Source: a bacterium (GTDB taxonomy: Bacteria > SAR324 > XYD2-FULL-50-16). Taken from it: DNA of 64,000 nucleotides. The stretch spans positions 140,961 through 204,960 of the forward strand of contig JAJRZQ010000037.1 in assembly GCA_024275165.1 (NCBI GenBank). Reading direction: 5' to 3'. Below are positions 37,970-49,500 of the stretch, piece after piece. Position 1 is the first letter of the stretch, and the number at the start of each line of letters is the position of its first letter. Below the pieces are notes generated by a model. The model searched no databases and was not told where the DNA came from. It was given only the letters and a program-made list of their open reading frames with translations. The position numbers and the translations under genes are program-made.

Positions 37970-38314
37970 CTATTTCTTACCAGAATGAGTCAAACGATAT
38001 TCCATAATGGCCATTTGTCGGGTCAACTCGGTAATCGTAATACTCGAGCGAATATGCTTCAGCCGCTGGTTAAAGGCATGGTAAAACAAAACAGCAATGC
38101 CAACATAAACAATCAGGTCAACCCCCCGTTGGATCCCCATCCATTGGGCAAGATGAACGGTGATATCTGGATAAACCACCACCACTAAGGCTAGAGTCCA
38201 AAAACCTAGCCGAAAGAGCAACTCCGTAAAATGGATCTTCCCTCGCAACTTTTTTTTGCTCAGAGCAATCAAGTAAATCAGGTAAAAAAGCGCGAAAAAG
38301 AGTTGAAACAGCAT
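37970..38314 (-). CDS. DUF2304 family small membrane protein
   Basis: 114 residues: an N-terminal helix (FQLFFALFYLIYLIAL), a second at ~34-50, the family signature WMGIQRGVDLIVYVGIAVLF, then an amphipathic cytoplasmic tail with LTRQMAIMEYRL. DUF2304 proteins are commonly next to DPM1-like GT2 enzymes and may anchor them to the membrane or aid lipid-linked sugar transfer; that role is not proven. Here it lies 2 nt downstream of such an enzyme, as expected. Confidence 0.85.
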   Translation of the reverse strand: MLFQLFFALFYLIYLIALSKKKLRGKIHFTELLFRLGFWTLALVVVVYPDITVHLAQWMGIQRGVDLIVYVGIAVLFYHAFNQRLKHIRSSITITELTRQMAIMEYRLTHSGKK

Positions 38315-38316
38315 GG

Positions 38317-39024
38317 CTAGTTATCGAAACGGGAAAAGAACAGGTCGAGCAAAATCCGCACGCTGCCCCAGTTACTTTGCCCTTTGGACATGGAATACTC
38401 TGTGTATTTAATTTCCGTGGGGATCTCCTGGTATTTAAGCTTTGCCTGGGCAATCCATTCGAGAATTTCAGAAGCGTGGGACATACGGTCTTGCTGAATT
38501 TTCAACTTTTCCGCCGCTGCTCTACTTAAGATACGAAACCCGTTGTGGGTATCGGTTAGGCGGATGCCCGCGGTAAAGTTTGTAAAGAGAATCGCCAGCT
38601 TGAGAATGATCTTGCGGGTAAAGGGAACCGCTTGCGGCTTTAAAAAACGACTGCCAATTAATATATCCAATCCCTGCTCCCGCAAAATTTGCACTGCTTC
38701 GGGAATTAATTCAGCGGGATGCTGCCCGTCTGAATCCAGGGTAACAATTTCCGTTGCCCCTTCTTCCAACGCGAATTCCACCCCCGTTTGCAAGGCGGCG
38801 CCTTGCCCCCGATTAACGCAATGGCGTAAAACCAAGGCTTTTGTTTTCGAGGCTTGAGCAAAGGTATCATCATTCGAACCATCATCCACCACAATAATAT
38901 GCTCCACAATGTTTAAGGTATCTTCAATCACCTGAGCGATCATTGCCCCTTCGTTAAAGGCGGGCATCACCACATAAACCCCACTGAGGTCAGGGTCGGG
39001 TTGGATATTTGTTTCTTGAGTCAT
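38317..39024 (-). CDS. GT2 polyprenyl-phosphate glycosyltransferase (DPM1-like)
   Basis: 235 residues. Motifs: GVYVVMPAFNEGAMIAQVI, IIVVDDGSNDDT, NRGQGAALQTGVEFAL, IVTLDSDGQHPAELI (DSDGQH), LIGSRFLKP, TDTHNGFRILSRAA and the C-terminal MSKGQSNWGSVRILLDLFF. This is the short, membrane-helix-free DPM1 type. It would load a sugar onto undecaprenyl or another polyprenyl phosphate at the cytoplasmic face. Together with DUF2304, the UPF0104 protein and the YfhO-like protein it mirrors the module at 8684-13072. Confidence 0.9.
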   Translation of the reverse strand: MTQETNIQPDPDLSGVYVVMPAFNEGAMIAQVIEDTLNIVEHIIVVDDGSNDDTFAQASKTKALVLRHCVNRGQGAALQTGVEFALEEGATEIVTLDSDGQHPAELIPEAVQILREQGLDILIGSRFLKPQAVPFTRKIILKLAILFTNFTAGIRLTDTHNGFRILSRAAAEKLKIQQDRMSHASEILEWIAQAKLKYQEIPTEIKYTEYSMSKGQSNWGSVRILLDLFFSRFDN

Positions 39025-39077
39025 GGATTTTGAGATTATTTCTTTGTAAATTATGCAGATGACCTCGTTCCGTCAAG

Positions 39078-40055
39078 TCAAGCCCATTGGTCTGGGGGGC
39101 TGGGAGTCTTATAAAGGAGATAGAAAATCCCTCCACAAAGATTACCCACCCAGAGGGCTAAAAAATAGAGGTTGAAAATCTCAGCCCCCTGCTCAATCCC
39201 CGCGGAGTGATAAAGCAAGGCAAAGGCCAAATGCCCGACCCCCATTCCCCCCGGGGCAAGCGGCAGGGTAATGACCAAAAGCCCCGTGACCACCAATACC
39301 GCATGGGCGACAAAGGGCCCGGGGGCTGGGTTGTAGGCCCCATCAATGAGCCAAAACATCCCCAAGATAATCCCATAATTCAGCACCGACAGGGCACAAC
39401 TGCCCCAAACCAGTTTTGGGGCCCCTCTCAACCGCTCCAAACTCTCCATGACCTTCAGCAAAAAGTTTTTCAAGGGCAAACGACCCGCCCAGCGGTGTAA
39501 CAAGGCAAGCACAAAGGGCGGGGCATAGAGCAAGGCGCAAAGCCCCAAAAAGGAAATCAACCCTAAACCCAAAATAACCCAAAAATAAAGATGGAGTTCC
39601 GCCATCAAAGCAGGTTCAGCCCACCAACCCCAAAACCCGATCAACAACGCCCCCCACAAAAAACCGACAAAGCCCAACAAACGATCCGCGATCAGGGAAA
39701 GAAAAAGCAAAGTCTTGCCCTCACCCGGTTTAAGCCGAACAACATAATAGCCTTTCAACACATCCCCGGTCACCGAGCCCGGTAGCACCGCGTTAAAAAA
39801 ATTACCGATGAAGGTGAGCAATAAGGCCTTGCTCCATTCCAAAGGCAAGTTCAAGGCAGTCAGGAGCAATTTCCAACGCCAAGCGGCAAGCCCGACAATA
39901 AAGACCAGATTGATACATACCAAAGCGACAAAAAAACGCGGTCGCTGGTAGACAATCGCCATGGAGGATAAATCAAAGCGACCTGAGTGGAAGAGATAAT
40001 AAAATATCCCCACAACCAAGGTTAGCTTAAAAAGCCATAAAACAACTTTCTTCAT
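39078..40055 (-). CDS. UPF0104/LPG-synthase-TM-type flippase-like membrane protein
   Basis: About 325 residues with eight or so helices. Motifs: FFNAVLPGSVTGDVLKGYY, SLIADRLLGFVGF, VVTGLLVITLPLAPGGMGVG and HLAFALLYHSAGIEQGAEIF. These match the frameshifted homologue at 9557. The family includes the membrane part of lysyl-phosphatidylglycerol synthase (MprF flippase) and many uncharacterised proteins beside DPM1-like genes. A role in flipping the polyprenyl-phosphate sugar is inferred. The ATG at 40055 lies 3 nt after the upstream stop; an in-frame ATG at 40082 would overlap that gene. Confidence 0.85.
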   Translation of the reverse strand: MKKVVLWLFKLTLVVGIFYYLFHSGRFDLSSMAIVYQRPRFFVALVCINLVFIVGLAAWRWKLLLTALNLPLEWSKALLLTFIGNFFNAVLPGSVTGDVLKGYYVVRLKPGEGKTLLFLSLIADRLLGFVGFLWGALLIGFWGWWAEPALMAELHLYFWVILGLGLISFLGLCALLYAPPFVLALLHRWAGRLPLKNFLLKVMESLERLRGAPKLVWGSCALSVLNYGIILGMFWLIDGAYNPAPGPFVAHAVLVVTGLLVITLPLAPGGMGVGHLAFALLYHSAGIEQGAEIFNLYFLALWVGNLCGGIFYLLYKTPSPPDQWA

Positions 40056-40057
40056 GG

Positions 40058-42430
40058 TCACGACAAATCTCGAGGAGGCCAAAAGTTATAATTGGCCACC
40101 TTCAGCCCTGCCAAAACCAGCAATAACAAGGTCAAACCCAACCAAAAACGAGGGGAAAACTCTTTCCAGTCGCCATCTATATAGTCCATCTTAATCGCTT
40201 TGCTGCCCGCGGGAACCAAAATGCCGGTAAACAAGCCATTGACGGGGAACTTTCTCACCGCCATGCCGGAGGCAAAAAATTGGTAATTCTGCTGGTATTT
40301 GGCCGCGACAAAGAGCAAACAATCCACCAAGGGCGACTGAGCAAAACGAATCTCCCCTTCACCAAGAGGGGTAGCGTGCCAAGTCCACCCCTGACAACTC
40401 TTCAATCTTGAAGGCACCAAAGCTTGATCGATCAGGTAACGCAAGCTTAATGCCTGAGAGCGATAAGCCACCAGGGCTTGAGGCAGGTTCTCTAGAGCAA
40501 GCCGCTCCCAAATTGTTGGGGCCTGCACTCTTGATTGATAGTTTTTAAATTCATAAAGATATAACCCTTCTTCCTGCTGATACAGGCGGAGCAGGGGATG
40601 CTCGACCAATGCGGGACTTACCACAAAGCGGACATTAAAATGAGCGAGCAAAGCTAGGTTTTTCCCCAAGCGAAAGACATTGTCATTTTGTACCCTCCTT
40701 GGAGCCCCAAAGGTAAAACCCACTCCACCCGAGCCCGGGGGATAGTCCGAGACGCCATCTAAAGCGGCATACCATTTTTGCACCTCTTCACTATAGATAT
40801 CATACCCATTTAGGCTAGGGATTTGAAAAAACCCTGGAGTATTCCAAGAAAGGGTACCGTCGGCAAAGATACTGTAAAAAAAATCCTGCTCCAATTCCTG
40901 CCCAAGGGTCTGCAAAATCGGGTGTTTCCGCTCAAACTTCACCTGCCGCGTCCGCGGCTCAAAAGCCCAAAAACCTTGAACCAATAATAAAGCCAGCAGA
41001 GTCAAGGCAGTAGGGACAGCCCAAGGGGATCTTTTTGCCCGAGCCAGACACCACAAACAGAGCCCCAAAACCAGCAAAGAACCATACACAACGGATTCAG
41101 TCCAAAAACCGGGCAGCCAATGATGCTTTCGGTTTGCATAAAAAAACACCGCCAACAGCAACGCCGCCACAGCCAAAACATTCCAACGCAACTTGGTAGA
41201 AGATTGAGCGATTTGCTCCCAAGCAAGCGCCATAAAAACAGCGGGCGCAAAGGCAAAAAGAACAAAAATCCGCTGTGGGTTCACCGAAGTGCTATAGGGC
41301 AAGGGATTCAGCCACCCCAGCCCCCCAGGCAGATAAATCAAAAATTGCATCAACAAGCTTAAACCCGCGCCCACCCAAACCATGCCCGCCGCCGCCCCCT
41401 GAACCCTCACCCTGCTCCAGGCCTTTTTGACCCATTGCCCTTGCGAAAAAAACAAAAGCGTAAAGGCAACGGCAATCAGGTTGGTGCCAAAACTCATTTC
41501 ACAAATATTAGAATAGGGTAAAATATGCCGTTGAAAAAGCACCCACTGCATGGGCCAAGCAGTCCAATCAATCAGCTGGGTCGTGGAATAGTCGATAAAA
41601 ACGCGTTGGGCAAAACTCGAGGCCAAAATATCACGCGCCCTGGGGTACCAAGCAAACCAAGCGGCCACCAGTACCAAAATCGCGGCAACCGCCAGCAACC
41701 CCCCTGCAAGCCAAATTTGTTTCCGCTGCCTCGGCTCGCTGATCCATTGCCAAAGATAAAACACCGCAAAAAGAAAAACCAAAAAATAACCGGCAAAAAG
41801 CTGAGAGGGAGGATAATGACAAAGAATCAACTCCCAACTCGCCCAGATAAATACCAGCAACATACCAGGGGCGGGGAAGCGAACAAAACGAGCGGCACTG
41901 TACAAGAGTAGGGGAATCAAGGCCCCCGCCAATGCCAATTGATGCGCCCCCACCAGCCATACTAAGGAATGGGCGGCAAAGGCATAGGTTAGTGCCCCTG
42001 CCCAACGGGCTGCCCTATCCTGGAGCAAAAAGCCCAACAACAGATACATCCCCAGCAAAGCAGTCAGCAAGATAAAGAAATACCGATAATTTCTCGCCTG
42101 CTGGAAGGAAAGCAAAAGAAAAGGGGCCTCATAAAGGGAAAGAAAATGACTGCGCTGATTAAAAGAAAGCATCCCGAAATTGAGAAAGGGGGTATAGCCC
42201 CCCTCTTCCACAAAGGAATGGCGGTTGCCCCGATCAAATAAAGCTTCTAAGGGCGCGCCAATCAAGGTATCGTCACTGCGAATGGGCTGCGCCTTTTTGA
42301 TGTGGACTTCTAAGGGCTGAAAAAAGGGATTTTGCGCCAAGGGAGACAAAGCCAAAAAGGTTTGCTGAGAAAACAAGACCAACAAACCACCCAAGAGCAA
42401 AAAAGCGACAACCAGCTTTCGCATGGACAT
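40058..42430 (-). CDS. YfhO-like large membrane protein
   Basis: 790 residues; a first helix at ~6-24, an extracytoplasmic loop with RSDDTLIGAPLEALFDRGNR, then about ten helices to residue ~475, a soluble domain of ~260 residues and a final helix (~760-780). The loop with FVEEGGYTPFLNFGMLSF and the soluble part with PSLNGYDIYS followed by NVRFVVSPALVEHPLLRLY are typical of YfhO/GT-C-like proteins, where LxxLNVRYVV is a hallmark. In Gram-positives YfhO helps attach sugars to teichoic acids from lipid carriers; a similar periplasmic glycosylation role is likely here. It heads the operon that includes the flippase-like, DPM1-like and DUF2304 genes. Confidence 0.78.
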   Translation of the reverse strand: MSMRKLVVAFLLLGGLLVLFSQQTFLALSPLAQNPFFQPLEVHIKKAQPIRSDDTLIGAPLEALFDRGNRHSFVEEGGYTPFLNFGMLSFNQRSHFLSLYEAPFLLLSFQQARNYRYFFILLTALLGMYLLLGFLLQDRAARWAGALTYAFAAHSLVWLVGAHQLALAGALIPLLLYSAARFVRFPAPGMLLVFIWASWELILCHYPPSQLFAGYFLVFLFAVFYLWQWISEPRQRKQIWLAGGLLAVAAILVLVAAWFAWYPRARDILASSFAQRVFIDYSTTQLIDWTAWPMQWVLFQRHILPYSNICEMSFGTNLIAVAFTLLFFSQGQWVKKAWSRVRVQGAAAGMVWVGAGLSLLMQFLIYLPGGLGWLNPLPYSTSVNPQRIFVLFAFAPAVFMALAWEQIAQSSTKLRWNVLAVAALLLAVFFYANRKHHWLPGFWTESVVYGSLLVLGLCLWCLARAKRSPWAVPTALTLLALLLVQGFWAFEPRTRQVKFERKHPILQTLGQELEQDFFYSIFADGTLSWNTPGFFQIPSLNGYDIYSEEVQKWYAALDGVSDYPPGSGGVGFTFGAPRRVQNDNVFRLGKNLALLAHFNVRFVVSPALVEHPLLRLYQQEEGLYLYEFKNYQSRVQAPTIWERLALENLPQALVAYRSQALSLRYLIDQALVPSRLKSCQGWTWHATPLGEGEIRFAQSPLVDCLLFVAAKYQQNYQFFASGMAVRKFPVNGLFTGILVPAGSKAIKMDYIDGDWKEFSPRFWLGLTLLLLVLAGLKVANYNFWPPRDLS

Positions 42431-42572
42431 GAGGGTTCCAATTCAGTATTTCTTATCAAGGCTAGGGATCAAACCCCCTTTACAAAAACTTAGCTTTTAA
42501 AGCAAAAACAGCATAGCGATAAGAGTGCCCCCCTGCAAGCGAAACTCCGAATATTACAAAGAGAATCAATCC

Positions 42573-43136
42573 ATGGACTACAGCGAATACCTCCAGGGTC
42601 GCCACCCCTTAAGCTTTCCCTATCGCCGTTATTTAGTATACCCCTACTACCGTTCCCTGCTGCCCGGCAAAGCCCTAGAAGTGGGCTGCGGCCTAGGCGA
42701 GTTTTTAGACCAAGCCCCAGGCATGCTCGGGGTGGAACTCAACCCCAAGTTGGTAGCTGTCTGCCAGCAAAAGGGTTTGGATGTAAAAGAGGGTTCAGCC
42801 TATGCTATTCCTTATCCTGATGAAACCTTTGACAGCTTAATGCTAGACAATGTTTTTGAACACCTTGATGAGCCCGAAGTTTGCCTAAACGAAATTTTAC
42901 GAGTTCTAAAACCGGGGGGAAGGCTATTGCTAGCCCTGCCCAACCAAAAGGGCTACGCTACTGACTCAACCCATGTGCGTTATTGGAATGAGGCCAACCT
43001 ACCTTCTTTCATAGAAAAACAAGGCTTTAAGCTAATCAATAGTCGTAATTACCCTATCCCCTTTAAAGGAATAGGAAATCTTTTTTGGCCCTATAACTGT
43101 TTTCTTTGCCTCGGTGAAAAAACAGCCCCAACCTAA
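42573..43136 (+). CDS. Class I SAM-dependent methyltransferase
   Basis: 187 residues from ATG 42573, preceded by AAAGAGAA; a GTG at 42525 is possible but less likely. Motifs: ALEVGCGLGEFLDQAP (SAM-binding loop), LGVELNPKLVAVCQQKG, DSLMLDNVFEHLDEPEVC and VLKPGGRLLLALPNQ. This is the small UbiE/UbiG-like methyltransferase common in glycan clusters. It lies ~100 nt upstream of rfbA on the same strand. Its substrate, a sugar or lipid-linked chain, is unknown. Confidence 0.87.
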   Translation: MDYSEYLQGRHPLSFPYRRYLVYPYYRSLLPGKALEVGCGLGEFLDQAPGMLGVELNPKLVAVCQQKGLDVKEGSAYAIPYPDETFDSLMLDNVFEHLDEPEVCLNEILRVLKPGGRLLLALPNQKGYATDSTHVRYWNEANLPSFIEKQGFKLINSRNYPIPFKGIGNLFWPYNCFLCLGEKTAPT

Positions 43137-43235
43137 CCGTGCGCAGGGGCAGGGCAATTGCTTTTTACCTAGTCCTATGGTAATGCTCATTCTATTTTTA
43201 TCAATGCGAAGCTCGCGTCTATACAGGGTTACCTT

Positions 43236-44123
43236 ATGAAAGGAATCATCTTAGCCGGTGGCAGCGGCACCCGCCTCTACCCCTTAACCCAAGCGGTTTC
43301 CAAGCAATTGCAGCCTGTTTACGACAAACCCATGATCTACTACCCCTTAAGCACCTTAATGCTGGCGGGAATCAACGAAATATTGATCATCACCACCCCT
43401 CACGACCAAAAAGCCTTTCAAGACCTTTTAGGCAATGGCCACCACATGGGGGTTGAACTCTCCTACGCGGCGCAACCCGAGCCCGGGGGGCTGGCCCAGG
43501 CCTTTTTAATCGGGCGCGACTTTGTCCAAGGAGAGGCGAGTTGCTTGATTTTAGGGGATAATATTTTTTACGGGCACGACTTCGTTCATCTCTTGCAAAA
43601 AGGCCGCCGCCAAGTGGAAGAAGAGGGCGGCGCCGCGGTATACGGCTATTGGGTCAACGACCCAGAGCGCTACGGGGTGGTGGACTTTGACGACTCCGGT
43701 AAGGCCCTATCCATTGAGGAAAAGCCCCGTGAGCCAAAAAGCAATTACGCGGTAGTCGGCCTCTACTTCTACGATGAAACGGTAGTGGAGGTGACGACTC
43801 GACAAAAACCCTCCCCTCGTGGAGAGCTCGAGATTACCAGTGTCAACCAAGACTATTTAAATCAGGGCAAGCTCCATGTAAACCTCATGGGTCGGGGTTT
43901 TGCCTGGTTGGACGCCGGCACCCACGAAAGCCTTTTAGACGCGGGAAACTTTGTCAAAACCATTGAAGATCGGCAGGGCTTAAAGGTTTCCTGCCCCGAA
44001 GAAATCGCCTATAAGCAAGGCTGGATCAACGAGACGCAAATGAGAGAAACCATCTTGCGTTACAAAAAAAACCAATATGGCTCTTACTTAGAGAGCGTTT
44101 TAAAGCATAAAAACCGCCCATGA
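43236..44123 (+). CDS. rfbA: Glucose-1-phosphate thymidylyltransferase
   Basis: 295 residues, normal length. It makes dTDP-glucose from glucose-1-phosphate and dTTP. Motifs: [71 protein letters not shown] and [14 protein letters not shown]. It is the first of four rml genes, linked to rfbC by an ATGA overlap. Confidence 0.97.
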   Translation: MKGIILAGGSGTRLYPLTQAVSKQLQPVYDKPMIYYPLSTLMLAGINEILIITTPHDQKAFQDLLGNGHHMGVELSYAAQPEPGGLAQAFLIGRDFVQGEASCLILGDNIFYGHDFVHLLQKGRRQVEEEGGAAVYGYWVNDPERYGVVDFDDSGKALSIEEKPREPKSNYAVVGLYFYDETVVEVTTRQKPSPRGELEITSVNQDYLNQGKLHVNLMGRGFAWLDAGTHESLLDAGNFVKTIEDRQGLKVSCPEEIAYKQGWINETQMRETILRYKKNQYGSYLESVLKHKNRP

Positions 44124-44683
44124 AGATAACCCAATTCAATGTTGAGGGCTTACAACTCCTTGAGCCGAAAGTCTTTGGCGACTCTCGCGGTTATTTTTTG
44201 GAAAGTTACAACCAAAACCGCTACGATGAGGCTTTGGGTAAAGAGGTTCGCTTTGTCCAAGACAACGAGTCCCTCTCCTCTTACGGGGTTTTGCGGGGCC
44301 TGCATTACCAACTGCCTCCCTTTGCCCAAAGTAAGCTGGTGCGGGTCTTGGTGGGTCAAGTCTTGGATGTGGCAATAGACCTTCGCCCAAACAGCCCCAC
44401 CTTTGGTCAACATGTGAGCGTAACCCTGAGCGCGACGAACCACCATCAATTGTTCATCCCTCGCGGCTTTGCCCACGGCTTTGTGGTTTTAAGCGAAGAG
44501 GCCCTGTTCAGCTACAAGGTCGATAACTTTTATAGCCCGCAAGCAGAGCGGAGCATCCGTTTTGACGACCCCGCCTTGGGCATCGACTGGCAGGTTCCCG
44601 CCAACAAATTGCAACTGGCCCAAAAAGACGCTGCCGCCCCCACCCTGGATCAAGCCGAAGCCTTCCCCACAGGAGGGTTATGA
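44120..44683 (+). CDS. rfbC: dTDP-4-dehydrorhamnose 3,5-epimerase
   Basis: 187 residues. It epimerises dTDP-4-keto-6-deoxyglucose at C3 and C5. Motifs: [37 protein letters not shown] with the catalytic His, [33 protein letters not shown] and YKVDNFYSP. The ATGA overlaps on both sides show a tight operon. It competes with FdtA for the RfbB product. Confidence 0.97.
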   Translation: MKITQFNVEGLQLLEPKVFGDSRGYFLESYNQNRYDEALGKEVRFVQDNESLSSYGVLRGLHYQLPPFAQSKLVRVLVGQVLDVAIDLRPNSPTFGQHVSVTLSATNHHQLFIPRGFAHGFVVLSEEALFSYKVDNFYSPQAERSIRFDDPALGIDWQVPANKLQLAQKDAAAPTLDQAEAFPTGGL

Positions 44684-45524
44684 GAGTCTTGGTCACCGGA
44701 TCCAAGGGGCAGCTGGGCAGCGAGATCAAGGCATTAAACCCTGCCCATGAGATGTTTTATACGGATCTTGACGAATTGGACCTCGCCGACCCGGTAGCCA
44801 TAGAACGCTTTATCCAAGACCACCAAATCGAAGCGATCATTAATTGCGCGGCCTACACGGCAGTGGATAAAGCGGAAAAAGACCCAAAGACCGCAGACCA
44901 AATCAATCACCTCGCCGTCGCTCAATTGGCTCAGCTCGCGGTAAAGTATCACGCCTTTTTGCTCCATGTCTCGACTGATTATGTCTTTGCCGGGCAAAGC
45001 GCGAGGCCTTATCAAGAAACAGACCCCACCCATCCGCTTTCGGTCTACGGCAAAACCAAACTCGCCGGAGAAGAGGCGATTTACGCCTCCAAGGCGCAAG
45101 CGGTGATTGTCCGCACGGCTTGGCTTTATTCCAGTTATGGGCAAAATTTCGTTAAAACCATCGGCAAGTTGGCTCTTGAAAAGCCCCAGCTCACCGTGGT
45201 CGATGATCAAATCGGCAACCCCACCTATGCCCGGGATTTAGCCCAAGCCCTCTTGGTCATCTTAGACGCCCCCCCACCCCAAGGGGTCGAGATCTATCAT
45301 TACAGTAACGAAGGGGTGGCCAGCTGGTATGATTTCGCCCAGGCGATTAAACAAGGGCTCCAGGCCCCCTGCGAAATCCTCCCCGTGGATAGCTCCGCCT
45401 TCGCGCGGCCCGCGCCGCGCCCCTCCTACTCGGTCTTTAACAAAGGAAAGATCAAAAAAGCCTACTCCATCACCATTCCTTACTGGCGAGACAGCCTTTT
45501 AGAATGCCTTAAAAAACTGAATCC

Positions 45525-45528
<4 letters not shown>
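44680..45528 (+). CDS. rfbD: dTDP-4-dehydrorhamnose reductase
   Basis: 282 residues. It reduces the RfbC product to dTDP-L-rhamnose. Motifs: [61 protein letters not shown] with catalytic Tyr and Lys, and RTAWLYSSYGQNFV. It overlaps rfbC and rfbB by ATGA. Confidence 0.97.
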
Positions 45529-46528
<1,000 letters not shown>

Positions 46529-46538
<10 letters not shown>

Positions 46539-49500
46539 AGCTACTCCCTGAGCCCTATCACCCCGATTCTCAAGGGATCTATCGCAAAGGCGAAGCACAG
46601 GACTTCGCCTATTCTGATGGAGAAGAAACCGAACGCCGACTGCTGGAACAGGTCAAAGCCGCAACCGATGTCAGCCTAGGCAGCGATTCCCTCCAAGCCT
46701 GCATCACCGATTGGGCCTCGGAATATCATTTCACCCCTCTACGGGCAAACCTGCTGTCTCCCTTTCCCCTAGAACGCTTTACCAAGGTCTTGGAAATCGG
46801 TTGCGGCTTAGGGGCGATTACCCGCCTCTTGGGCGAACGCTGCGGCCAAGTCCTGGCCTTAGAGGGGAGTTACGCCCGCGCCTTAGTCGCCAAGGAACGG
46901 GTACGCGATCTCAATAAGGTGCAAGTGGTAGTTGAAAACTTCAACCAACTTCAAACCGAGGAACGCTTTGACCTCATCACCCTCATCGGGGTTTTGGAAT
47001 ACGCCCCCGGGTTTTTCGGAGGCAACGACCCGATACAAGAGATGCTGCTCAAGGCAAAATCCCTCTTAGCCCCCGGCGGAGTCTTGGTCGTCGCCATTGA
47101 AAACCAATTGGGGCTGAAATATTTAAACGGCTGTAGCGAAGACCACGCCGCCCAACCCTATTTCGGGGTGCATGGCCTCTATGAAGGTTCCCCCTTTGTC
47201 ACCTTTGGCCGCAAAGAGTTCGCACAGGTCTTGGCCCAGGCGGGGTTTGGACCCCAACAATATTACTATCCCTTTCCCGATTACAAACTACCTCAATTTA
47301 TGGTTCCTGAAGGGACTGGAGCAGAGGGGCCGAATTTGGGCAAAATCGCGGGAGAATATATTGCTCGGGATTATACAGGTTCAAACAATACCCACTTTAT
47401 TGAAAGCCGCGTCTGGCCCCTCTTGGCCAAAAACCAACTCTTGCCCGATTTAGCCAACTCCTTTTTGACCTTTTGCTCCTTAGAAAAAGAAAGCCTTACC
47501 CCCCTGCGACCCGATTGGCTGGCGGTGAGTTTTTCAGGCCGTCGGCAAAAGGCCTTTCTCAATTGGAATCGCTTTGTTTTGCAAAACGGGAAGCTGAAGG
47601 TCATCAAAGAAGCTCTCTACCCAAAAGAAAAACCAAAGGCGGCCTCTATGGAGCAACATTTTGGGGTGGAGGACTACCTTCCCGGGTCCAGTTTCAGCGA
47701 CCAGATCACCCAGGCCTTGCTCAAACAGCCCCAAAGCGAAGTTTTTCTTTCCCAGCTTACAAAATGGATCCAGGCCCTTAAGGCCCAAGCCGATAACCAG
47801 GGGAACCTGCCAGGCAGCAGGGTGGAGTTTGTGCCCTTTAACTTAAAGGTAACCGCTCAAGGTGAGTTGCTCCCCTTTGACCAAGAATGGGCCGCCCCGC
47901 GGCCCATTCCGTTAAATTGGGTTGTCTTTCGGGGGCTTTTGCACCTTTGGCAGCGCTTTCGTCTTGCCTTGCCCATCTACCTCTTTCCCCTTCCCTACCC
48001 GACCTTGCGGGCTCTTTTAGAGGCGGTCGATTCCCACTTTCAACTGCGTTTTTCTCCCGAAAGGTTGGAAGAATGCATGCAGCTAGAACAGGAGTTCCAA
48101 AGCTTAGTCAGCGGAGCCAAAGGGGATGGCGCAATCCTTCGGGCTCTTTTAGACGCCCCCCTAATCGCAATGGAAGAGCCCCCCAGCCCGCAAGAACCAG
48201 AAACCAAAGCACAAGGTTTCGAGGCCCAAAGCCTCCGTTGGCGTTTGCTCCAAGAGCAGGCAGCGCGCAAGCAGTTGGAACTGCGAGCCCGCCAACTGGA
48301 ACAAGCGCAGCAGCAGCTCCAAATTGAAAAAGACGAAATCCAACTCAATTTGGAAAAGCACATTGAAATGATTCACGGCCTCTGGGCCTCCTGGAGTTGG
48401 CGAATCGGGCGCAAGGTGACCTGGCCGGCGCGCAAACTCAAAACTCTCTGGCAGCAACTGAAAAAGCAAAAAAAACGACTCCGCCCCCTCAAGGCCTGGT
48501 GGATCGGCCTAACTCAGGGAAAAGAGGCCAAAGCTCTTTATGTAACCCATTTGCTCTCTGGCAACTACGCGGCTTGGCATGCTCGCCACTACCAGCTCCA
48601 CAAAACAGACCAAGAAAAAATCCGCTCGCATATCCAACAATTTGCCAAAAAACCTTTCATCTCCGTCATCCTGCCCACCTACAACCCCCCTGAGGTGTGG
48701 TTGCGCAAGGCCATCGAATCGGTTCAAAACCAACTCTACCCCCATTGGGAACTCTGTATTGCCGATGACGCCTCTACAGATTCAACAACAAAACAAATCC
48801 TTAAAGAATATGCCGCAAAAGACAAACGCATCAAGGTGGTCTTTCGGGAACAAAACGGCCATATTTCAGAAAGCTCCAATTCCGCAATCGAATTGGCGCA
48901 AGGGGAATATATTGCTTTATTGGACCACGATGACGAACTCACCGAAGACGCGTTGTATGGTGTCGCTTGGGCGATTAACGAGCGCCCCGGGGTCAAACTC
49001 ATCTATTCAGACGAGGATAAATATACCCCCCAGGGCTTTTTGGACGGCTTTTATTTCAAGCCCGATTACAGCCCCGATTTGCTCTATTCGCACAACTATA
49101 TCTGCCACCTCGGGGTTTATCACTTAGAGACCCTGCGCCAGATCGGAGGCTTCCGCAAAGGTTATGAGGGGTCCCAAGATTGGGATCTCGCTCTCCGTTT
49201 TATCCGCGCTATTGACCCCAAAACAGAGATCTACCACCTGCCCCGCGTTCTCTATCATTGGCGGATGATCCCCGGCTCTACGGGGCTCGACATCTCCTAT
49301 AAAAACTACGCCATTGAGGCGGCGAAAAAAGCGATTGCGGACGACATCCGCGCCCGGCACCCAGGCCGGAGCTTTGAGGTTATTTCCCTAGTCGATATTC
49401 CAGGAAACTTTAGGGTTCGCTACCTCCTGGCCCAAAAACCAAAAGTCAGCCTGATCATGCTGACAAGAGACGGCATGCATGTCTTAAAAACCTGTGTGGA

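Noticed and set aside
43180..43235. TTATCA-16-TATACA as a promoter for rfbA
   Set aside because: The transcript would start only a few bases before the ATG, leaving no room for a leader; not listed as a feature.
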